DNA of 64,000 nucleotides from Desulforamulus ruminis DSM 2154. GTDB lineage: Bacteria; Bacillota; Desulfotomaculia; Desulfotomaculales; Desulfotomaculaceae. The notes under the pieces were generated by a model. The model worked only from the letters and a program-made list of their open reading frames with translations, was not told where the DNA came from and did not search any database. The stretch spans positions 3,794,120 through 3,858,119 of the forward strand of contig NC_015589.1 in assembly GCF_000215085.1 (NCBI RefSeq), written 5' to 3'. The position numbers and the translations under genes are program-made. Positions 58,098 to 64,000 of the stretch are shown here, one piece after another; the stretch's first letter is position 1; each line of letters opens with the position of its first letter.

Positions 58098-59861
58098 TTA
58101 ATTGCCATATAATTTCAACAAGGGGTCAATGGGCAGACCTGAAGGCCCTCCCTGGGATAAATCCCTCACTTCAAAGTGTAGATGAGGTCCGGTAGAATCA
58201 CCTGTACTACCTACTTTACCTACTATATCACCAACTTGTATTTTTTGATGAAGCTTGACATTGATTTGGCTGAGATGTGCATATTTATATAAATAATTTT
58301 CATCCCGGATTGTTACATATAAGCCATAACCTTGTTTATGATTATTTGGATTTTCCCATCCCGCACGCGTAACCTCTCCAGCAGACACTGATATCACTGT
58401 GGCTCCCATCGGTGCAGCAATGTCAATCCCATAGTGTGGGAGGACCACTTTTTTAGTAGGATGCAGACGGTTTAAATCGAAAGGAGAGCGAATCGCCGTG
58501 TAACCCGGTACCGGCCACAGGGTTTCTTTCTTAAACTGTTCGGCATAATCCCAAATTTTAGAGGCATAAACCGCCCGGCACCATTCTTCTACAGAGCTAT
58601 ATTTATTTTTTAAGTTGCTCGGAACCTCCACAAAGCCTCCATAATGGATCAGTATGGGCAGCGATTGTTCTTTCCAGTCTCCCTGCCAGTCCACATTCTT
58701 AAAACCCAACTCCCGAAGCATGTAGGCCCCGACAAGAATCTGGGCCCGGGGATTCTCTTTATGCAGCTCCGGATCAAAGCCTAATCTGGCAGCATAAACC
58801 TGCCAATTACTCGGGGATACCTGCATTAATCCAAAGCATTTTGTTTCTGTGTTTTCTGCCTTGGGATTAAATGAAGATTCCTTATAGGCAATGGCTGCCA
58901 GGAACCACCAGGGGATGCCATATTTCTCTTCCGCTTCTTTGAAAAACGGAATAAGTTCCGAAGGAATCATGGACTGGGATAAGTATTTGCCCATTAAGTC
59001 ATTTTCCTTCAGCCAGGCCAGCCATTCTTTATATTCATTAAACGCAATTCCTGCTTCCCAGACTCCCTCCCTGGCCAGGGCCAGGTCGTTGGAATCCTGA
59101 TTAATTTTGTATTCCTGCAATATAAAATTCTCCAGCCTCTGCCACTTATTAGGCAAAATCTGCAGGGTGTCCTCTAATTGTTCATAGGTTATAGTTGTGT
59201 TGCCTCTAGTCTCTGTCACCCATTTATAATGATATTGATAGTGACCCTGGATGGTGTAGGCTTCCACCAGCAAATAAACCAATCTTCTAGTGGTTTCGGA
59301 TTCTCCGTCTTCATTGGTGGTTGTAGTTATAATTTCGGATTCTTTGTAATAAAAATACGGATGCAGCTTCCTGGCCGAGTCTTCCGGAAGGTCCTTTGAG
59401 ATTTCAGTCAAGTTTAAACTATACGCCTTGTAAAGGCAGGCGGCATGAATATTTCCCCATTGCAGCTTTAATTCCTCGTCATGATTGTATCGGTCATTTA
59501 ACGCCCCTAAATAGGTTCCCTTTCCCGGATAGTGGGGCTTATTTACGGATGATTCTCCAGAAACGATCCAGGTATCAACAACATTGTATTGGTTTGCTAA
59601 TTTTACATACTTATCGTGGAGTTCTTTATCCTGTTCACTCTCATAAACTCCCGCAAGTATCGGGTTTTTCTTATCTTTCGTAACGATGGGGAAGGCGGAG
59701 TAAACGGCGGCAATCAGCCAGCAAATCATAAAGAAAATAAAAAAGCCAAATAAGATGACCGGAAGATACGGTAATATGAGAACCCAAAATTTTTTTGCCA
59801 GCTTTTTAGCCGCAGTTTTTCCTGCGACTAAAAAGACTTTCTCAAGATTCCTTTCATCCAT
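58098..59861 (-). CDS. Transfer-associated cell-wall hydrolase: SLT + M23 domains
   Basis: A 587-aa membrane-anchored hydrolase. One helix (about 27-52) is followed by a spacer and a lytic transglycosylase domain (about 325-450; AIAYKESSFNPKAENTE, CFGLMQVSPSNWQVYA). The C-terminal M23 endopeptidase has HYGIDIAAPMGATVISV and GPHLHFEVRD, the metal-binding His/Asp and HxH. Such double hydrolases open the wall for Gram-positive conjugation channels (VirB1-like). It lies with VirB4/VirB6 genes. Confidence 0.9.
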   Translation of the reverse strand: MDERNLEKVFLVAGKTAAKKLAKKFWVLILPYLPVILFGFFIFFMICWLIAAVYSAFPIVTKDKKNPILAGVYESEQDKELHDKYVKLANQYNVVDTWIVSGESSVNKPHYPGKGTYLGALNDRYNHDEELKLQWGNIHAACLYKAYSLNLTEISKDLPEDSARKLHPYFYYKESEIITTTTNEDGESETTRRLVYLLVEAYTIQGHYQYHYKWVTETRGNTTITYEQLEDTLQILPNKWQRLENFILQEYKINQDSNDLALAREGVWEAGIAFNEYKEWLAWLKENDLMGKYLSQSMIPSELIPFFKEAEEKYGIPWWFLAAIAYKESSFNPKAENTETKCFGLMQVSPSNWQVYAARLGFDPELHKENPRAQILVGAYMLRELGFKNVDWQGDWKEQSLPILIHYGGFVEVPSNLKNKYSSVEEWCRAVYASKIWDYAEQFKKETLWPVPGYTAIRSPFDLNRLHPTKKVVLPHYGIDIAAPMGATVISVSAGEVTRAGWENPNNHKQGYGLYVTIRDENYLYKYAHLSQINVKLHQKIQVGDIVGKVGSTGDSTGPHLHFEVRDLSQGGPSGLPIDPLLKLYGN

Positions 59862-59892
59862 GGCATCGGTCCTTTCATTGTTCTACTAAAAA

Positions 59893-59919
59893 ATACCCCA
59901 CCATCTAGAGGTGAGGTAT
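59893..59919 (-). terminator. Hairpin between transfer genes
   Basis: ATACC..CACC (59893-59902) pairs with GGTG..GGTAT (59910-59919), with one internal mismatch. It lies just after the 59991 gene on minus. Confidence 0.6.
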
Positions 59920-59990
59920 CTTAGAGGCTCATTCCGCAGCAATCCAGCGCCTCTACCGGAAAGCCTCCCTAAAAAGAAAAACGAGAAAGA

Positions 59991-60986
59991 TTAATCTTCC
60001 TCGCTTTTTAATAACGGATTATGCCAATCCATCCTATAATCCGGTGTAAAAATCTTTTCGGCAGCGCCGGAAAAATGATTCCCCAAGCTCATGGCCGAAT
60101 GAGATCCAAAGGTTGATCCGATCATCGAACCGGTCATGGCGGATAACCCTCCGGATAGAGAATCCTGGCCGGTGTAGTTTTTGACGGCATTCCCAAAGGA
60201 ATCCAGTCCATGTCCCTCTTTAAGCTGTGAAAACGTTTCCTTTGCCAAGCCGGCGGTCATGGCAGTGGCAGTGTAGGCCCCTCTTCCCCCCGCCGCCATT
60301 CCAGCCCCAAGTGCCGGAGCCATCTGGGGAATCCCTAAACTTGAAACAAAACCGGAAGCATAACCCGCCCTTCCCGCCCTTTCAATTCCTTTTCCCTGAA
60401 GGGTCTGTTGCATAGGGTTGACCATGGTGGATCTGCCTATATCTGTAGAGGGGGTCGGGCCGACCGCCTGAGTTTCTTTATAATCTGTTGGCACTAGCAT
60501 CCCGGAGTCCCTTTGTGCGTAACCGGAAGGTAAATCTAATCTCGAATCGGTGGCCACAGAGGTATTGGCAGCCGGAGTTGAAGCACTAGGAGCGACCATT
60601 GGAGACGAACTTATCATTGGTGTTGGATTTATCCCGGAAAGGCTTCCTTGATTTTGAGAAATGCCGGGCAGGGACGGCGGGATAAAAGGAACTCCTCCCC
60701 CGCCTCCAGTTGGGCTGTTTATGCCACCACTTTCTCCAGTTAGCACGTCTCCGTTGACAAGTGAAAGGGCCCCTCCCGGCAGGGAAGCGGGCATCCCTTT
60801 TTTCCCCGTGGTTAATGCTGCCAGGGATAGTAAACCCAGCCCTTTTCCAACCAAGGACTCCTCATTGATGCCCCCAACACGGGCTATCAGCTTCATAAAA
60901 ATCTCTCTGATAAATTTACTGGCCGGCACAACGGCTACAATCATCCAAAAAACCTGCCAAATCGTAATATCTCCATCACCATTCAT
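59991..60986 (-). CDS. Gly/Ser-rich transfer protein with N-terminal membrane segment
   Basis: A 331-aa protein: one hydrophobic helix near the start (ITIWQVFWMIVAVVPASKF), then a long low-complexity Gly/Pro/Ser/Thr part (about 70-190) and a Gly/Ala-rich helical C-terminus (ALGAGMAAGGRGAYTATAM). It is 12 bp after the VirB6-like gene and resembles the C-terminal tails of TrbL/VirB6 proteins, as if that tail had become a separate gene. Function unknown. Confidence 0.6.
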   Translation of the reverse strand: MNGDGDITIWQVFWMIVAVVPASKFIREIFMKLIARVGGINEESLVGKGLGLLSLAALTTGKKGMPASLPGGALSLVNGDVLTGESGGINSPTGGGGGVPFIPPSLPGISQNQGSLSGINPTPMISSSPMVAPSASTPAANTSVATDSRLDLPSGYAQRDSGMLVPTDYKETQAVGPTPSTDIGRSTMVNPMQQTLQGKGIERAGRAGYASGFVSSLGIPQMAPALGAGMAAGGRGAYTATAMTAGLAKETFSQLKEGHGLDSFGNAVKNYTGQDSLSGGLSAMTGSMIGSTFGSHSAMSLGNHFSGAAEKIFTPDYRMDWHNPLLKSEED

Positions 60987-60998
60987 TTTAACGCCCCC

Positions 60999-62471
60999 TT
61001 AGTACCAGTCTCCGCTGAACAGCCAAACCAGAAATCCAGCGATAATGAGAGATAGCCCTAAGACAAAAACACCGGTTATAGCCTTAGAGAAGCTTTCTTT
61101 AGCCTCGGTAATTTTCCTTTCATCGCCTCTGCTCACGGCCATTTTAATTGCAACAGAAAGCAGGGTTCCAAAGCATAACGCTCCCCCCAGTGAGGCAAAC
61201 CAAACCCCAACCTTTCTCAAGGTCAATGCCAGTTCATCTACACTGGCCACTGCCAACAGGGTATTTACCATAAAGGTGGCCGAATGCTCCACCCGGCTCG
61301 CTACCAGGATGGTAAAGAACACCCCGAAAACCAAGGCGTGAAAAAACTGCATAAAGATCGTGCTGATTATCTCTCCGCCCCAGAGTTCCAGTACCTGTCT
61401 CTCTTCCGTTAGGGCCCAGATCCATACGATGAGGGGAGTACCCACAAAGGCCGCGGAAACAACCCAAAAGCGGATCTCATATAGAGCGTTAAAATAGGCA
61501 TTGAAACCGATAAAGCACATGTTCAGCAGAGCTGTTGCGAAAACGTTGCCAACCTGTATTTGTCCAAAAATATCTCCAAAGAAGGGGGATTGAGCTGTGT
61601 CATTAAAAATTAGTTGATCCAGTGAATAAAGATCAAAAACATCATTAAAAATAGCTACAATGGTTTGAAAGGGTGCGGCCACAATGGTTTCAAACATTCC
61701 GGCCCCGTCCAAATTTTTTTGCTGTAATTCGAGATTGGTAGAATCAATGATATTTTTGGTCATATTTCTAAAAAGAGAAACCCCGGCATCGTTAATTTGT
61801 ATCAGCAGATAGATGCAGTAGGGAGCCAAAATAATAATCAGCATGGCCACAAAACAGCGTTGGATATCCATTAACAAACTGGCCCGAATGGACGGGTCTA
61901 TGGAAGAATGATAGTACCGGTATCCGGAACGAACGATGACCAGGAATATAAACGCCCCCGAGAGCATTACCAAGGTACAATACCACAACATAACAACGGA
62001 AAGCCACTTATTGGTAAAGTGGAGGGAAGTTATCCCTCCTTTGGTGTCCTCATCATCGGCCCCTGGGAGATGGTTGGTTAGGGTAACATCTGTAGACCTA
62101 GAAGATCCATCGTCTGTTTTAACGGTATATCGATATTTGCCATTTCCGGGGCTTTCATTAAAGGTTGTTGTCGCTCTCTCACTGTCTAAGGGTCCTTCCA
62201 GAATTACTTTCGGGCAAGAAATCTCTCCTCTTTTTTCTTGTTTTCCAGTCGGCTTATTATCCCCTCCCAGAGGAGTTCGATAAATGGTTATATTGTGATC
62301 CACATTATCCCCAGAAACTACCACTTTAACCTTAATGGTTAAAGTAACTTTACCTTTATCGCTGACCTTTGAACTAACATCTTCCACCATAGGTTTTAAT
62401 GTCATCGCATAAGCAGGGGCAGCCATTATAGACCAAATAGCTAATGCCAAAAAGATTTTTTTTAACACCAT
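60999..62471 (-). CDS. VirB6/TrbL-like polytopic transfer protein
   Basis: A 490-aa protein with a signal peptide (LALAIWSIMAAPAYA), an external beta-domain (about 25-150) and about seven membrane helices (from VVMLWYCTLVMLSGAFIFLV to VLGLSLIIAGFLVWLF). This matches VirB6-type channel components. The added external Ig-like N-domain is unusual and may contact the wall or recipient. It is 8 bp after the VirB4 gene. Confidence 0.75.
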   Translation of the reverse strand: MVLKKIFLALAIWSIMAAPAYAMTLKPMVEDVSSKVSDKGKVTLTIKVKVVVSGDNVDHNITIYRTPLGGDNKPTGKQEKRGEISCPKVILEGPLDSERATTTFNESPGNGKYRYTVKTDDGSSRSTDVTLTNHLPGADDEDTKGGITSLHFTNKWLSVVMLWYCTLVMLSGAFIFLVIVRSGYRYYHSSIDPSIRASLLMDIQRCFVAMLIIILAPYCIYLLIQINDAGVSLFRNMTKNIIDSTNLELQQKNLDGAGMFETIVAAPFQTIVAIFNDVFDLYSLDQLIFNDTAQSPFFGDIFGQIQVGNVFATALLNMCFIGFNAYFNALYEIRFWVVSAAFVGTPLIVWIWALTEERQVLELWGGEIISTIFMQFFHALVFGVFFTILVASRVEHSATFMVNTLLAVASVDELALTLRKVGVWFASLGGALCFGTLLSVAIKMAVSRGDERKITEAKESFSKAITGVFVLGLSLIIAGFLVWLFSGDWY

Positions 62472-62479
62472 ATCCCCCC

Positions 62480-64000
62480 TTACCGCCTTATGATGGCTTC
62501 CGGATCACTGCGAATAAAGGACTCTTCAAAGGGAAGTCCCCTAAAGTTGATGACAGCCATCTCATTGCCAACTTTCAGCAGTCCCTGCCCTGGCTCAAAA
62601 CTCTTAATTTGTTCAATCACATCCGGGGGAATATCAAACATCTGTCCAAGACCCTTGGCGTCCGTAGACTGCATTTTGAGATAAAACCGGGTGTCGCACA
62701 TGTTAATGATGGTTTCTCCTTCTTTTGTCATAAACTCTCGGAAAGACTGCGTGGCAAGGAGAAGGGAGGTATTATACTTAGCGCCCCGGCGGGAAACCGT
62801 GGAAAGGAACTCGGCAGTGTCCGGATGGAGGAGAAACATCCAGCACTCGTCACAAACAACCCTCTTTTTAACTTCCCGGTGCTTTTTAATAAATTTTTCA
62901 AGGGTCCAGGAAAGCATGACTAAATTGGCGTAGGTAACCGCGAACTTATTGTTCAGTCCCTTTAAATCAAACACAATAATCGGTGCGTCAAAAAGCGAAC
63001 CGATTCCCTGGCCATCAAAAAAACCATACTCATGGCCCTTGGTAAAGGGAATCAGTATGGTTGCAAGACGATGGGCGCCTAATTTTTTAAGCCTTTCAAT
63101 AAAGCTGCTAATGGTTGGCAGCGATTTATATTCCAGTCCGGCGGAGTACTTTTCCCCTTCTTTCTTTCCAGTCCCTTCTTTAAACAGACTCTGAGGGTCC
63201 GAGGTTATGTCGCAGGATTGGTACTCTTGACGGATGGCTTCACTGGCCAAGGCCCGTTCCTCAGCAGTCATTCGTTCGCCCATTATTTCAATTAAACCGG
63301 AGAATAAGCTGATAATCTCTCCGGCTTTACTCAGCAGGTCGATATAGTACGTTCCTGTTTCTTCGTCATAATCGGGCTCCACATCAAAGGGATTAAACAT
63401 ACATTCCATCCCCGGATTAAACCGTATCAGCACACCGCCAAGGGACTTGCAGAGGTTGCCGTACTCTCCTTCCGGGTCAATGATGACGCTTTTGATGCCC
63501 AGCGCCCTGGATCTCGCCGTCATCCCCTTCACGGTGTAGGATTTCCCCACTCGAGTCATCCCTGTCAGAAACATGTGAGGACCGAAGAGCCGCGGCGGAC
63601 CGATAAATAAATCCAGGAAGGCCGGAGATCCTGTTGCGTTTTCACCAAAATAAATTGCATTACCGGTTGCGGGATGACTGAAGTCGGTACTGATCAGGGG
63701 AGCCAGGCAAGCCGCATTGGCCACGGTAACATCGTGATATTCCGGTACATTCGTATCGATAAAAGGTAAGATGCTTTTAAGCCCCTGGTGCTGTCTTTTG
63801 TAAAGAGTACGGGAATTGGTGTTGGCCAGTAAATCCTTTACTCTGCTCTTTTTTTTATCCATTTCTTCGTAAGATTTAGCAGTGATCATAACGGTTACGG
63901 TAACCGTAACAATGTTATTTCTTTTCAGAGAAATATCTCTCAGCAATTGCCTGTAATAGTTGTATTTGACCTCCAGAGTATCAACTGCGCTGGTATTGCC
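62480..64000 (-). CDS. VirB4-type conjugative ATPase, 5' part outside the window
   Basis: At least 506 codons of a VirB4/TraC-like ATPase; the frame is open to position 64000, so the N-terminus is missing. Walker A is LTGMTRVGKSYTVKG. Walker B is RVVCDECWMFL. Further conserved blocks are VIIDPEGEYGNLCKSLGG, SRRGAKYNTSLLLATQSF and MCDTRFYLKMQSTDAKGL. VirB4 energises the secretion channel. This identifies the element as conjugative or formerly so. Confidence 0.92.
   Translation of the reverse strand, partial: GNTSAVDTLEVKYNYYRQLLRDISLKRNNIVTVTVTVMITAKSYEEMDKKKSRVKDLLANTNSRTLYKRQHQGLKSILPFIDTNVPEYHDVTVANAACLAPLISTDFSHPATGNAIYFGENATGSPAFLDLFIGPPRLFGPHMFLTGMTRVGKSYTVKGMTARSRALGIKSVIIDPEGEYGNLCKSLGGVLIRFNPGMECMFNPFDVEPDYDEETGTYYIDLLSKAGEIISLFSGLIEIMGERMTAEERALASEAIRQEYQSCDITSDPQSLFKEGTGKKEGEKYSAGLEYKSLPTISSFIERLKKLGAHRLATILIPFTKGHEYGFFDGQGIGSLFDAPIIVFDLKGLNNKFAVTYANLVMLSWTLEKFIKKHREVKKRVVCDECWMFLLHPDTAEFLSTVSRRGAKYNTSLLLATQSFREFMTKEGETIINMCDTRFYLKMQSTDAKGLGQMFDIPPDVIEQIKSFEPGQGLLKVGNEMAVINFRGLPFEESFIRSDPEAIIRR

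Noticed and set aside
1-64000. CRISPR arrays, tRNA and rRNA genes
   Set aside because: No regularly spaced direct repeats and no tRNA- or rRNA-like sequence were seen on reading both strands.

Overview
The window looks like chromosome plus a large integrated or plasmid-like element from a spore-forming, sulfate-reducing Firmicute of the Desulfotomaculum / Peptococcaceae type. The evidence is a dsr block (ferredoxin, DsrM, DsrK, DsrC and a CbiA-type amidase resembling DsrN), the spore-germination pair SleB/YpeB, a T-box leader, GGAGG Shine-Dalgarno sites and Gram-positive lipoprotein and Sec signals. Gene names and family calls rest on reading the translated sequence; no database search was run.

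Region 1 (1-15.8 kb) is ordinary chromosome, almost all on the minus strand. It holds a partial phenylacetate-CoA ligase; an aminotransferase and Lrp/AsnC regulator behind a T-box; ypeB-sleB; the dsr block; a divergent YlbF-family gene; mutY-cinA; an M29 aminopeptidase; and ornithine aminotransferase.

Region 2 (15.8-64 kb) is accessory. From its left side it carries a gene-poor stretch rich in RNA hairpins (16.3-17.55 kb), with one transcription unit that looks like a free-standing small RNA. Partition and transfer genes follow: a winged-helix protein, an S1-domain protein, ParB, two VirD4-like ATPases, an HD-GYP protein and a ParM-like actin. The far right end holds the rest of a type IV secretion system: VirB4, a VirB6-like protein, a Gly-rich membrane protein and an SLT+M23 cell-wall hydrolase. 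Between them lie a complete Tad/Flp pilus operon, a glycosyltransferase operon, toxin-antitoxin pairs, duplicated secreted-protein cassettes around a Fic gene, and c-di-GMP genes.

The most interesting structure is at 29.1-35.6 kb. Four secreted-protein genes lie as two divergent pairs, and the coding end of every one runs through the same 11-bp core, ATATATTCGTA, in the same reading frame (Tyr-Ile-Arg). The cores form two inverted pairs. One gene continues through its core into a further coiled-coil plus Ig-like C-terminus; the other three stop within a few codons. A tyrosine recombinase gene lies next to the last core. I read this as a shufflon-like inversion system that swaps N-terminal modules, each with its own signal peptide, onto one constant C-terminal region. 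That is the reverse of the classical R64 PilV shufflon. It sits next to the Tad pilus and glycosylation genes, which suggests variation of a surface or pilus-associated protein.

A second unusual pattern is translational. In several genes of the accessory region the codon 8 nt after a good Shine-Dalgarno is AUU, AUC or CUG, with no well-placed AUG/GUG nearby. I set the starts there and flag each as a hypothesis.
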